Below, piece by piece: positions 51,167 to 59,205 of a DNA stretch of 64,000 bases. Where the stretch lies: the NCBI GenBank assembly GCA_964609975.1, contig CAZSTR010000003.1:23212-87211 (forward strand), read 5' to 3'. The notes beneath the pieces are model-generated. The model saw nothing but the letters and a program-made list of their open reading frames with translations, searched no databases and had not been told where the DNA came from. The DNA comes from UBA5905 sp964609975 (lineage in GTDB: Bacteria > Bacillota > Clostridia > Oscillospirales > Acutalibacteraceae). A program made the translations under genes and the position numbers. The number at the start of each line of letters is the position of its first letter. Position 1 is the first letter of the stretch.

Positions 51167-51694
51167 TTAAAGCTTTGCTGCCAGCTTTTTCAAAATATCG
51201 CTCACTGGGACAATCAAGAGACCGGCGGCCAGATTTCCGATTCCGTGCACCAAATCCCAGGGAAGCCCCGCCACAATCCATGCCAGTGTTTGCTCCCAGT
51301 TCAAATGGAACATCAGCGCCTGAGCCGGAGCGTATAGCGTGCCGAAGGCAAGACCGTGCAGACAGCAAACGAGGGGATATACGATGCAGGCAATCCCCTT
51401 CGGCATATCCTGCGGCAATAGCATGGTTACGCCCCAGAGCACCGTCCAAATGTACAGATAGGGGAGCCACCAGAGGTTGAATCCGGCATACAGGCCGTTA
51501 AGCAGGATGTAGACATAGATTGGAATCAGCGCCTTTTTGCGGAGCACCAGCGTGTAGGTCATAGTCAACATTCCGAGCAGGTGGATGTTGGGCAAAAACT
51601 CCAGCACGACCTTCGACACGAACATCAATGCTCCCAGCAGGGCGAACACGGCAGTTTCCTGGATGGATAAGGAACCAGATACGCGCTTTTTCAT
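51167..51694 (-). CDS. ECF transporter S component, predicted cobalamin uptake
   Basis: A 175-residue membrane protein with about six helices (ETAVFALLGALMFVSKVVLE, LIPIYVYILLNGLYAGFNLW) of the ECF substrate-binding kind. It follows the DUF4430 lipoprotein gene by one base, and both are downstream of a cobalamin riboswitch, so cobalamin or a corrinoid is the likely cargo. ATG 51694 is the conventional start; GTG 51727 inside the upstream gene is an alternative, and no clear ribosome site is seen for either, so coupling is likely. No ATPase or T component is local. Confidence 0.78.
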   Translation of the reverse strand: MKKRVSGSLSIQETAVFALLGALMFVSKVVLEFLPNIHLLGMLTMTYTLVLRKKALIPIYVYILLNGLYAGFNLWWLPYLYIWTVLWGVTMLLPQDMPKGIACIVYPLVCCLHGLAFGTLYAPAQALMFHLNWEQTLAWIVAGLPWDLVHGIGNLAAGLLIVPVSDILKKLAAKL

Positions 51695-51695
51695 G

Positions 51696-52124
51696 TTATT
51701 TGCTATAAGCCATCTGATAGACCGCACCCTCGGTGATGGGGGTGGAGTCTACGCCGGAGTTGGCATATTGGCCGTCGATATAGAAGGCCCAATAGCTCTT
51801 GTCCACCTCATAATCGGCGGTCATGCCGTTGACGGTCTTGACATACAGTCCATATTGGCCCTCGTCGCCTGCGATGAGCTTCTGCTCCAGAAGGGCGGCG
51901 CCGACGGTGTCCTTATCGGTTTTGATGGTGAAGGTCACCACCTGCTCCTCCACCTTCACCTCGAAGTTCACGGCTTTTGCGCCTTCGCCCAGCTGGGTGT
52001 CCTTGAGGTAGGTGGCGTTTTCCCACAGACCGGTTTTGTCCACGGTGTTTCCGCAGGCCGCCAGCGAGAAAATCAGCATCAGCGCGAGAACAACGGAAAC
52101 GGAGTATTGCAATACTTTTTTCAT
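51696..52124 (-). CDS. DUF4430 domain lipoprotein, predicted corrinoid binding
   Basis: A 142-residue secreted lipoprotein. A signal peptide (about residues 1-23) ends in the lipobox LAAC, so it is anchored at the outer face of the membrane. The rest is a DUF4430 domain, related to the C-terminal domain of transcobalamin and intrinsic factor, with the ending DKSYWAFYIDGQYANSGVDS typical of the family. Downstream of a cobalamin riboswitch and next to an ECF S component, it is likely the surface cobalamin catcher. The ribosome site AAAGGATAGGTTG lies before the ATG at 52124. Confidence 0.85.
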   Translation of the reverse strand: MKKVLQYSVSVVLALMLIFSLAACGNTVDKTGLWENATYLKDTQLGEGAKAVNFEVKVEEQVVTFTIKTDKDTVGAALLEQKLIAGDEGQYGLYVKTVNGMTADYEVDKSYWAFYIDGQYANSGVDSTPITEGAVYQMAYSK

Positions 52125-52244
52125 GTTTCAACCTATCCTTTCATTTTCATACAAAAGGACAAAGGCAAAAATCCCTTCCGGAAAACCGGCTGTGGCGCGC
52201 CTGCTCTGTTCGCGAAGTCGGTTTCCTCCTTGCCCAAGGGGCAT

Positions 52245-52424
52245 TTGTCACGCACGGGCCGACAAGCATTCCGACTTAACAGCGCCGCGAAGCGGCCTGC
52301 AATACGGCAATGGCTGTTGCTGCGGATTCTCACCGCAATTTCCTTGTCCCCGCCCACGGCCGTCCGGCGGCCGGGGCGACAGCGAAAAGCGGCGGCAAAG
52401 GCCGCAGGGCTCTTCGGTGACCTG
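52245..52424 (-). promoter_or_regulatory. Cobalamin riboswitch
   Basis: Read on the minus strand, the segment has the core marks of the B12 aptamer: GACAAGGAAA, then GCGGTGAGAATCCGC, then CAGCCATTGCC, and downstream AAGTCGGAATGC. The GACAAG and CTTGTC pieces pair as an inner stem, and GTCAC near 52420 pairs with GTGAC at 52247-52251 as the closing stem. It lies between a sigma-A promoter and the DUF4430-ECF genes. Compared with typical aptamers the CGCCACTGT box is degenerate, so a structure search would be useful. Confidence 0.78.
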
Positions 52425-52445
52425 TGTTTATTCTTTTGCGGGTGC

Positions 52446-52474
52446 ATTATACCACAGGCGCGCAAACAATTCAA
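52446..52474 (-). promoter_or_regulatory. Sigma-A promoter upstream of the riboswitch
   Basis: On the minus strand TTGAAT (52469-52474) and a perfect TATAAT (52446-52451) are separated by 17 bases, about 22 bases before the aptamer. Confidence 0.82.
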
Positions 52475-52506
52475 GCCGCAACGACAAAATTCCAGGTATT
52501 TTGCAG

Positions 52507-52535
52507 TTGCAAAGTGAGAAAAAGCGTGGTATAAT
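52507..52535 (+). promoter_or_regulatory. Sigma-A promoter of yebC
   Basis: TTGCAA (52507-52512) and a perfect TATAAT (52530-52535) are separated by 17 bases. Confidence 0.82.
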
Positions 52536-52569
52536 AGGTAGCGAATTTTGTATGTGAGGAGTTTTTTCC

Positions 52570-53307
52570 ATGTCTGGACATTCTAAATGGAATAACATTA
52601 AGCGCAAAAAAGAGAAAACCGACGGCCAAAAAGCGAAAATTTTCACGAAAATGGGTCGTGAAATCGCGGTGGCCGTGAAGGAGGGCGGAAGCGCCGATCC
52701 ATCCAGCAACTCAAAGCTGAAGGATGCCATCGCCAAGGCGAAGGCCAACAACGTGCCCAACGACAACATCGACCGCATTATCAAAAAAGCGGCCGGCGAA
52801 GGGGACGCCAACAACTATGAGGCGCTCCAGTATGAAGGCTATGGCCCCAGCGGTATCGCCGTGATTGTGGAAACTCTGACCGATAACCGGAACCGCACCG
52901 CCGGTGATTTGCGCCATTATTTCGACAAATGCGGTGGAAACCTCGGCCAGACCGGTTGCGTGGGCTTCATGTTCAACAAACGTGGCAAGCTGGTGATCGA
53001 GTCCGAGGGACTGGATGAGGAAAAGGTGATAGAGGATGCGCTGGAGGCCGGCGCTTCCGATTTCGCCGCCGATGAGGATGTGTTCGAGCTGACCACCGAG
53101 CCGGAGGATTTTTCGGCGGTGCGGGATGCTCTGGAGGCGAAGGGTTATGCCTTCGTGCTGGCGGAGGTGCAGATGGTGCCGGATATGCTCAACACCATCG
53201 AGGACGCCGACGCGGCGCAAAATATGGAAAAGCTGTTGGATTTGCTGGAGGATAACGACGATGTCCAGGATGTGTGGCACAACTGGGATCGTCCCGACGA
53301 GGATTGA
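52570..53307 (+). CDS. YebC/PmpR family transcriptional regulator or translation factor
   Basis: A 245-residue YebC family protein, starting SGHSKWNNIKRKKEKTDGQK as all members do, with NVPNDNIDRIIKKAAGE and YEGYGPSGIAVIVETLTDN further on. Members have been described as DNA-binding regulators and, more recently, as factors easing ribosome stalling. It has its own promoter and terminator. Confidence 0.95.
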   Translation: MSGHSKWNNIKRKKEKTDGQKAKIFTKMGREIAVAVKEGGSADPSSNSKLKDAIAKAKANNVPNDNIDRIIKKAAGEGDANNYEALQYEGYGPSGIAVIVETLTDNRNRTAGDLRHYFDKCGGNLGQTGCVGFMFNKRGKLVIESEGLDEEKVIEDALEAGASDFAADEDVFELTTEPEDFSAVRDALEAKGYAFVLAEVQMVPDMLNTIEDADAAQNMEKLLDLLEDNDDVQDVWHNWDRPDED

Positions 53308-53322
53308 CGGCGAAGCGGAATT

Positions 53323-53360
53323 CCCGCAGGGCGTTTATATGCCCTGCGGGCTTTTTTTTG
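53323..53360 (+). terminator. Intrinsic terminator of yebC
   Basis: A perfect 10-bp stem (cccgcagggc/gccctgcggg) with an 8-base loop is followed by eight T. Confidence 0.94.
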
Positions 53361-53420
53361 CCGAAAAACACAAAGAAAACCACAAAATATAGAAAAATTC
53401 GATTTTTTTCGCCGGTTGTC

Positions 53421-53449
53421 TTGTTTTTTTTCGCTGTATATGGTACGAT
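53421..53449 (+). promoter_or_regulatory. Possible promoter of the rRNA methyltransferase operon
   Basis: TTGTTT (53421-53426) and TACGAT (53444-53449) are separated by 17 bases. Confidence 0.5.
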
Positions 53450-53471
53450 AACACTATATATAGTACCTAAA

Positions 53472-53502
53472 TGGCTATAAATAGCATCTGATTGGCTATA
53501 AA
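53472..53502 (+). repeat. Direct repeats TGGCTATAAA in the leader
   Basis: Two perfect 10-base copies (53472-53481 and 53493-53502) are 21 bases apart, two helical turns, in an AT-rich leader. The first copy is also part of the palindrome GCTATAAATAGC. Confidence 0.6.
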
Positions 53503-53525
53503 AATTCCAATCGGGAGGAGAAACC

Positions 53526-54308
53526 ATGAGCGAAAATCAGAAAATGAGGCCGCAGACCGATGTGATTGCCGGGCGAAACGCGGTGATGGAGGCGCTGAAG
53601 GCGGAGCGTCCGCTGGATGCGGTTTGGGTTGCGCGAAGCGGAGAGGGCGGCGAGCGCCGGGGGAGTCTCGGCGCAATTCTCGCCCGCTGTCGGGAGCAGG
53701 GGATCCCGGTGAAGGAAGCGGATGGGCGGAAGCTGGATGCGCTGGCGCAAAATCATCAGGGAGTGGTGGCGCTGGCGGCCTGCAAGGAATACGCCAGCGT
53801 GAAGGATATTTTACAGCTGGCTCACCAGCGTGAGGAGCCACCCTTTGTGATTGTGTGTGATGAGCTGGAGGATCCGCATAATCTAGGAGCGATTTTGCGC
53901 ACGGCGGAGGCGGCGGGCGCCCATGGGGTGATTGTTCCCAGTCGCCGGAGCGTTGGTCTCACCTCCACGGTATATAAGGCCTCCGCCGGGGCAGTGGAAT
54001 ATGTTCCGGTGGCGCGGGTGACCAACATCGTGGACACCCTGCGCCAGCTAAAAAAAGAAGGTCTGTGGGTTTATGGGCTGGATATGGACGGCTCCGACTG
54101 GTGCGCCACCGATTTGACCGGGGCGATGGCTCTGGTGGTTGGCTCGGAGGGGCGCGGAATCAGCCGCCTTGTGAAGGAAAACTGTGATTTCATCCTATCG
54201 TTGCCTATGCATGGGCATATCAACTCGCTGAACGCGTCAGTGGCCTGCGGCATTGTGCTGTATGAGGCCGCCCGGCAACGGCAGAAAATTCAGGCGAACA
54301 ACGGCTGA
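53526..54308 (+). CDS. rlmB: 23S rRNA (guanosine-2'-O-)-methyltransferase RlmB (TrmH family)
   Basis: A 260-residue SPOUT enzyme that methylates 23S rRNA. The N-terminal substrate domain (IAGRNAVMEALKAE) is followed by the knotted domain with DELEDPHNLGAILRTAEAAG, ALVVGSEGRGISRLV and LPMHGHINSLNASVACGI. GGGAGGAGAAACC precedes ATG 53526. It is upstream of the P-type-ATPase-like gene, 42 bases apart. Confidence 0.92.
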   Translation: MSENQKMRPQTDVIAGRNAVMEALKAERPLDAVWVARSGEGGERRGSLGAILARCREQGIPVKEADGRKLDALAQNHQGVVALAACKEYASVKDILQLAHQREEPPFVIVCDELEDPHNLGAILRTAEAAGAHGVIVPSRRSVGLTSTVYKASAGAVEYVPVARVTNIVDTLRQLKKEGLWVYGLDMDGSDWCATDLTGAMALVVGSEGRGISRLVKENCDFILSLPMHGHINSLNASVACGIVLYEAARQRQKIQANNG

Positions 54309-54350
54309 ACGGCCGGGTCAGATTCCAAACCGTAAGGAGTGTGGAAAGCT

Positions 54351-56879
54351 ATGGCAAACGAGCATACCGGCGGCTCCATTGATTTGGACGCGTTGGTGCG
54401 TTCTTTGGTGAAGGAAAGGGAGTCCTCTCCGGAAAATTCAGCGGCGGAGGTGCCTCTAACGGAGACGACGGCGACGGTTGAGCCGGAAAGGGAGAGCTTT
54501 TCTGCGCCCGTTGAGGAGAAACAGCTCGCTTCAACCGAAGCGGAAACAGCCAAGCCGGAGGAGGATGCGGTGTATGAGCCGCCCCTTCTTTGCGTGACGG
54601 AGGCGGCGCCGTCTCAGCGGGAGAAAAAGCGTCGGGAAAAGAAAAAACGGCGAAAAGAGCCTGAGGTTGCCGTGGAGGATTGGGCGGACTGGGGGCTTAT
54701 GCCCATCGGCCATTCCGCCTCCTCGGCGCATAGCGGCCTGCTGGCGGACATCCTGGAGACGTCTCTGGATGAGCTTCGCCCGGCGGAGGCGGCTGAATCA
54801 GAACAGCCGGCGGCAGAACGGGAGTTGCCGCAGCCGCCGGAGGAGGCTTTCGATGCGCCGGTGGAGATGGCCGCCGGCGAAACGCGGGAGGAGCTGGCGG
54901 CGACGCGGGTGATTGCGGAGCCAGCGGCGGAGAAGGGGGCACAAGCTCCGGCGGAGGAGATTTTCTCCGGGACGGAGGAGCTGCCGGATCAGCTGTCGCT
55001 GGAGGAGCTGGTGCGGGTGGAAACGGTGGATGACGACATTTCCGGCGAGCTTTCGCCGGAGGAACAGCTTCGCCAAACCCGCCAGGAAAAGCTTCGTGAC
55101 TTTGTTCTCGCCGGCGAGGAGGAAATGAATGAGCCGGAGGAGGAGGCAGAGGAGCCGGAGGAGGAGCTTCCGGAAATCGAGGATTTCACCGGCTATGAGG
55201 ATGCCCAGGCGGTGCGCCTGGAGCTGCAATATCGCTTACGCATGGCCGGACTGAGCTTTTTGCTGACCGGGCTGTTGGAAACGGTCTTGCTGGTGCTGAC
55301 TCTGCTGACGGTGCTGATCGGTCGCTCACCGATCACGACGATGGGCTTTTTGACGGTGCAGACCTTTATGCTGGTACTGATGGGTGTGCTGAATTTCGGC
55401 GCGGTTTCCCGTGGCTTTTCCGGGGCGGCGGCTCTGCGGGCGAACGGGGACACGCCGGCGGCGATTGTGCTGATTTTTTCGCTGTTGACGGTGATTGCCT
55501 GCTTCTTTGCGCCAAGGGAAACCCTGCCGGCCAGTCCGGCCTTGGCGGGGCTGGTGATGCTCTTTTCCTCGGCAAGCCAGTGGGTGCGCCAGCGGCGTAT
55601 TCGCGAAAACTTCGATTTCGTGGCCTATAAGGGGGAGAAATTTGCCGCCTCCTATGTAGAGGGGCCGGAGGCTTTGCAGGAGTTGAGCCGCTATAGCGGC
55701 TTAGATGCGTCGGTGAAGGTGGCATTTTTTCATCCGGCGGATTTTCTGTCGAATTTTCTTGCCAATTCGGAGGGGGAGGACGGTGCGGACGCTTGGGCGC
55801 GCTGGATGGCTCCGATTTCGGCGGGGGCGGCGCTGTTGCTGTCGCTGATTTTGCGCTTTGCAGGCTCTCTGGCTGATTTTTGGGCGTGGGTGGAGGCCTT
55901 TGGCTTTTTCTTGTGTCTGGCGAGTGTGCCAACCTTGTGGGCAATGCAGGTTTCTCTGCGGCGCAGCTGTCGTGGGATGCTGGCGAAGGGCGGCTTCTTG
56001 GTGGGGTATCCGGCGGTGCAGGCGTTCGGCTGTCCCGACGGGGTGACGCTGAATGTGACAGAGCTGTATCCGGATGAGAGTATGCTTCTCCATGGAATCA
56101 AAACCTTCTCCGGTGTTCATATTGATGATGCGATTTTGGATGCCGCTTCTCTGGCGGTGCGGGCGGGCGGCCCGCTTTCCCGCGTGTTTTGCCGCATCAT
56201 CGAAAATAAGCTGGAGCTGCTTTCTCCGGTGGACAGTCTGGTTTATGAGCAGGGCATGGGACTGTCCGGCTGGGTCGGCGGCCGCCGGGTGCTGGTGGGC
56301 AATCGCCGCCTTTTGGAAAATCACGGCGTGGATGTGCCCTCCTCCGACTATGAGGCGCGCTATGCGCAAAACGGTCGCCGCCTGGTGTATCTGTCTACAG
56401 CGGGGGAGCTGTCCGCTATGTTTGTGGTCAGCTATTTGCCCGATGAGGAAATCGGCCGGGCGTTGCAGGATTTGACCCGCGCGCGGGTGTCGCTGATGCT
56501 CCGCTCGAACGACCCGAACATCACCGCCGAGACCCTTTGCCGGGATTTCCAGCTGGATGAATACTATGTGGAGGTGCTTCCTGCTTCGGTGAGCCGGATG
56601 TATGAGCGGCTGTCGGAGAAGGAGACGGAGGCGGCACCGGCAGTTCTCGCCTCCAATGGGCATATCGTCGGCATGGCGCGTGCCCTGACCGCCTGTCACA
56701 GCTTGCGGGTGCGCACCCGCATCCTTTCTGCGGTGGCGACGGCGCTATCCTTCTGCGGCTTGTTCCTTGGCGGCTGGTGGGCAACCCATGGCCTTGGCGG
56801 CTACGGTCTGCCGGCGCTGGTGTATATGCTTGCCGCGACGGCGGTGACCTGCGTTGCCCCTCTGTTCAAGAAGGGATAA
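54351..56879 (+). CDS. Degenerate P-type ATPase-like membrane protein
   Basis: An 842-residue protein. Residues 1 to about 290 are acidic, low in complexity and cytoplasmic, with a basic patch (KKRREKKKRRKE). Then come four membrane helices, a soluble insert, two more helices, a large cytoplasmic domain and two C-terminal helices, which is the P-type ATPase plan. The nucleotide-binding-like GMGLSGWVGGRRVLVGNRRL is well preserved. The phosphorylation motif DKTGT is replaced by CPDGV (from Cys561), and the hinge GDGXND by SNGHI, so it should not be phosphorylated or pump ions. ATG 54351 follows AAGGAG. Function is unknown. Confidence 0.75.
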   Translation: MANEHTGGSIDLDALVRSLVKERESSPENSAAEVPLTETTATVEPERESFSAPVEEKQLASTEAETAKPEEDAVYEPPLLCVTEAAPSQREKKRREKKKRRKEPEVAVEDWADWGLMPIGHSASSAHSGLLADILETSLDELRPAEAAESEQPAAERELPQPPEEAFDAPVEMAAGETREELAATRVIAEPAAEKGAQAPAEEIFSGTEELPDQLSLEELVRVETVDDDISGELSPEEQLRQTRQEKLRDFVLAGEEEMNEPEEEAEEPEEELPEIEDFTGYEDAQAVRLELQYRLRMAGLSFLLTGLLETVLLVLTLLTVLIGRSPITTMGFLTVQTFMLVLMGVLNFGAVSRGFSGAAALRANGDTPAAIVLIFSLLTVIACFFAPRETLPASPALAGLVMLFSSASQWVRQRRIRENFDFVAYKGEKFAASYVEGPEALQELSRYSGLDASVKVAFFHPADFLSNFLANSEGEDGADAWARWMAPISAGAALLLSLILRFAGSLADFWAWVEAFGFFLCLASVPTLWAMQVSLRRSCRGMLAKGGFLVGYPAVQAFGCPDGVTLNVTELYPDESMLLHGIKTFSGVHIDDAILDAASLAVRAGGPLSRVFCRIIENKLELLSPVDSLVYEQGMGLSGWVGGRRVLVGNRRLLENHGVDVPSSDYEARYAQNGRRLVYLSTAGELSAMFVVSYLPDEEIGRALQDLTRARVSLMLRSNDPNITAETLCRDFQLDEYYVEVLPASVSRMYERLSEKETEAAPAVLASNGHIVGMARALTACHSLRVRTRILSAVATALSFCGLFLGGWWATHGLGGYGLPALVYMLAATAVTCVAPLFKKG

Positions 56880-56896
56880 TTTTTCTTTGCTCTTTC

Positions 56897-56929
56897 AAAA
56901 CGGCGAACCGATTGGTTCGCCGTTTTATC
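56897..56929 (+). terminator. Intrinsic terminator after the P-type-ATPase-like gene
   Basis: A perfect 13-bp stem (56897-56909 with 56914-56926) with a 4-base loop ends in TTTT. Confidence 0.9.
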
Positions 56930-56976
56930 GTGTTTTATCGCATTTTAGCGCTTTTTATATCGCTCTTTGTAAATAA

Positions 56977-56993
56977 CCTATTGACAAGATAGG
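56977..56993. promoter_or_regulatory. Operator-like palindrome 1 of the nifS-nifU-rrf2 locus
   Basis: CCTAT-N7-ATAGG covers the -35 box of the promoter. A second copy of the same design lies 34 bases on. The probable binder is the Rrf2 protein encoded at 58740. Confidence 0.65.
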
Positions 56994-57009
56994 CAATATT
57001 TGGTATGAT
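56981..57009 (+). promoter_or_regulatory. Sigma-A promoter of the nifS-nifU-rrf2 operon
   Basis: A perfect TTGACA (56981-56986) and TATGAT (57004-57009) are separated by 17 bases. Confidence 0.85.
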
Positions 57010-57010
57010 G

Positions 57011-57027
57011 CCTACAAGAATGGTAGG
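57011..57027. promoter_or_regulatory. Operator-like palindrome 2 of the nifS-nifU-rrf2 locus
   Basis: CCTAC-N7-GTAGG begins right after the -10 box and covers the expected transcription start, a position where a bound repressor would block initiation. Confidence 0.65.
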
Positions 57028-57089
57028 TAACAGGATAAACCGTTCCGGAAAATAAAAATTTGGATTATGCAGAGAAAAGAGGAAAAATT

Positions 57090-58277
57090 ATGCTGGTCTA
57101 TGCAGATAATGCGGCCACAACCCGCATGAGCTGGGTGGCGCTGGACGCCACCCGCGAGGCTATGGAAAATGTTTATGGAAATCCATCCAGCTTGCACACA
57201 GTTGGGCAGCAGGCGGCGGAGCTGTTGGCGGCCTCCAGAGGAAAAATCGCCCGTTGTCTCGGTTGTCGCCCCTCGGAGGTTTATTTCACCTCCGGCGGAA
57301 GCGAGGCGGACAACCAGGCTATTCTTTCCGCCGCTGCCCGCGGCGAAAAGCAGGGGAAACGGCATATCCTTTCCACTGCCTTTGAGCACCACGCGGTGCT
57401 ACACACGCTGGAAAAGCTGAAAAAGCAGGGCTTCGAGGTGGAGCTGTTGGATGTGCGGCAGGGAGCGACTGTCACCCCGGAGCAGATGGCGCAGGCCATC
57501 CGCCCGGACACCTGCCTTGTGACGGTGATGTATGCCAACAACGAAATTGGTTCGGTTCTGCCGATTGAGGAAATCGGGCGGATTTGTCGCGAGCGGGGCG
57601 TGCCCTTCCACACGGACGCGGTGCAGGCGGCCGGCCATTTGCCCATTGATGTGCAAAAGCAGAATGTGGATTTGCTCTCCCTGTCGGCGCATAAGTTCCA
57701 CGGCCCGAAGGGCATTGGCGTTTTATACGTTCGCCAGGGCTTTCCACTGACCCCACTTATCGAGGGTGGCGCCCAGGAACGGGGAAAACGGGCGGGCACC
57801 GAAAACCTACCCGCCATCGCCGGGATGGCGGCGGCCTTGGAGGAGGCCTGCGCCCACATGGAGGAAAATCGGAAAATGGTGACCGCCTTGCGGGATCGGC
57901 TGATTGCTGGGCTGTCCGCGATTCCCCATAGCGCGCTTAACGGCGATCCGGTTCACCGGCTTCCGGGAAATGTGCATTTCTGCTTTGAGGGAATCGAGGG
58001 GGAGAGCCTGCTGCTGTTGTTGGACGAAAAAGGGATTTGTGCCTCCTCTGGCTCGGCTTGCACCTCCGGCTCCCTGGATCCGAGTCATGTGCTTTTGGCC
58101 ATCGGCCGCACCCACGAAATCGCCCATGGCTCTCTGCGGCTGTCTCTGTCAGCGGAAAACACCCCGGAGGAAGTGGAGCATATCCTGCGGGAGGTTCCGG
58201 CTGTGGTGGAATATCTGCGGGGAATGTCCCCACTGTGGCGAGATAAAGTGAACGGGAAAAAGGCTTTTGTTTTGTGA
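57090..58277 (+). CDS. nifS: Cysteine desulfurase (NifS/IscS-like)
   Basis: A 395-residue PLP enzyme that takes sulfur from cysteine for iron-sulfur clusters. YADNAATTRMS starts the protein, SAHKFHGPKGIG holds the PLP lysine, and SSGSACTSGSLDPSHVL the persulfide cysteine. ATG 57090 follows AGAGGAAAAATT. It heads a three-gene operon with a scaffold protein and an Rrf2 regulator. The last 25 residues (MSPLWRDKVNGKKAFVL) are a short extension after the usual end. Confidence 0.95.
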   Translation: MLVYADNAATTRMSWVALDATREAMENVYGNPSSLHTVGQQAAELLAASRGKIARCLGCRPSEVYFTSGGSEADNQAILSAAARGEKQGKRHILSTAFEHHAVLHTLEKLKKQGFEVELLDVRQGATVTPEQMAQAIRPDTCLVTVMYANNEIGSVLPIEEIGRICRERGVPFHTDAVQAAGHLPIDVQKQNVDLLSLSAHKFHGPKGIGVLYVRQGFPLTPLIEGGAQERGKRAGTENLPAIAGMAAALEEACAHMEENRKMVTALRDRLIAGLSAIPHSALNGDPVHRLPGNVHFCFEGIEGESLLLLLDEKGICASSGSACTSGSLDPSHVLLAIGRTHEIAHGSLRLSLSAENTPEEVEHILREVPAVVEYLRGMSPLWRDKVNGKKAFVL

Positions 58278-58290
58278 AAGGAGAATAACA

Positions 58291-58722
58291 ATGGCATTGT
58301 ATAGCGAAAAGGTGATGGATCACTTCAAAAATCCCCGCAATGTGGGGGTTATTGAGGACGCGGACGGTGTTGGCGAGGTAGGAAATGCCAAATGCGGCGA
58401 CATCATGAAAATTTACTTGAAAATCGAAGATGGGCGTATCGCCGATGTGAAATTCGAGACCTTCGGCTGTGGATCGGCCATCGCCTCCAGCTCCATGGCC
58501 ACGGAGATGATTAAAGGACGGTCGGTGGATGAGGCGCTGCAGCTGTCCAATAAAGCGGTGGCCGAGGCGCTGGACGGCTTGCCGGCGCATAAGCTGCACT
58601 GCTCCGTTTTAGCGGAGGAGGCCATCAAGGCCGCCGTGAAGGACTATTATGACCGCAACGGCATCGCCTATGACGCCTGTACCTTTGCGGATTGCGGCGG
58701 CTGTTGCCATTGCTATGAATGA
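58291..58722 (+). CDS. nifU: Iron-sulfur cluster scaffold protein (NifU/IscU N-terminal type)
   Basis: A 143-residue scaffold on which clusters are built with sulfur from the upstream desulfurase. The three cluster cysteines are in NAKCGD, TFGCGSA and LHCSVLAEE. The tail CGGCCHCYE adds four further cysteines after the usual end, which may bind metal. GAAAGGAG precedes ATG 58291, 13 bases after nifS. Confidence 0.95.
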   Translation: MALYSEKVMDHFKNPRNVGVIEDADGVGEVGNAKCGDIMKIYLKIEDGRIADVKFETFGCGSAIASSSMATEMIKGRSVDEALQLSNKAVAEALDGLPAHKLHCSVLAEEAIKAAVKDYYDRNGIAYDACTFADCGGCCHCYE

Positions 58723-58739
58723 AAGGGACGGTGACGGCA

Positions 58740-59168
58740 ATGATGGTGTCCACAAGAGGCCGCTATGCGTTGCGGGTGATGCTGGATTTGGCGGAGCATG
58801 GCGCGGACGGGCTGGTGCCCATGAAGGCGGTGGCGCAACGCCAGGAAATTTCCAAAAAATATCTGGAGCAGATTATGCCGGCGCTGACGAAGGCCGGGCT
58901 TGTGGAGGGCATCCATGGTGTGGGCGGCGGCTATCGGCTGACCCGCCCGGCAGAGGAATATCGCGTTGGAGAAATTCTCCGTTTAACCGAGGGGGATTTG
59001 GCGCCGGTGGCCTGTCTCTCCGCCCAGGGTGGCCCCTGCGGGCGCACGGTGAAATGCCGCACACTGAAAATGTGGAGCCGGTTCAACGCGCTGACAAACG
59101 ATTTCTTTGATGGAATCACGCTGGCCTCCCTTCTGGAGGAGGATGCCCTCTGTTCAAAGGATGGGTAA
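58740..59168 (+). CDS. Rrf2 family transcriptional regulator (IscR-like)
   Basis: A 142-residue winged-helix regulator: MVSTRGRYALRVMLDLAEHG, then QRQEISKKYLEQIM and GIHGVGGGYRLTRP. Three cysteines (ACLSAQGGPCGRTVKC) sit where IscR binds a 2Fe-2S cluster, so it probably senses cluster supply. The start is taken as ATG 58740 because the family begins here; ATG 58719 overlaps nifU. It likely binds the two palindromes at the nifS promoter and closes a feedback loop. In many bacteria this gene comes first, here it is last. Confidence 0.9.
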   Translation: MMVSTRGRYALRVMLDLAEHGADGLVPMKAVAQRQEISKKYLEQIMPALTKAGLVEGIHGVGGGYRLTRPAEEYRVGEILRLTEGDLAPVACLSAQGGPCGRTVKCRTLKMWSRFNALTNDFFDGITLASLLEEDALCSKDG

Positions 59169-59205
59169 AAAAACAATTTTTGTATCCTTCCCACAGCTAC
59201 AAAAG

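Larger units (their letters stand above)
52125..52569. other. Regulatory region between the cobalamin locus and yebC
   Basis: No protein gene was found in these 445 bases. They contain the cobalamin riboswitch and its promoter on the minus strand and the yebC promoter on the plus strand. Between riboswitch and start codon on the minus strand, about 120 bases include short hairpins (tgccccttgggca; ccggttttccgg followed by GGGATTTTT) that could form the expression platform. Confidence 0.65.

Noticed and set aside
51585..52517. A 310-codon plus-strand frame over the cobalamin locus
   Set aside because: It is antisense to the DUF4430 gene and runs through the riboswitch and promoter; no motif or ribosome site supports it.
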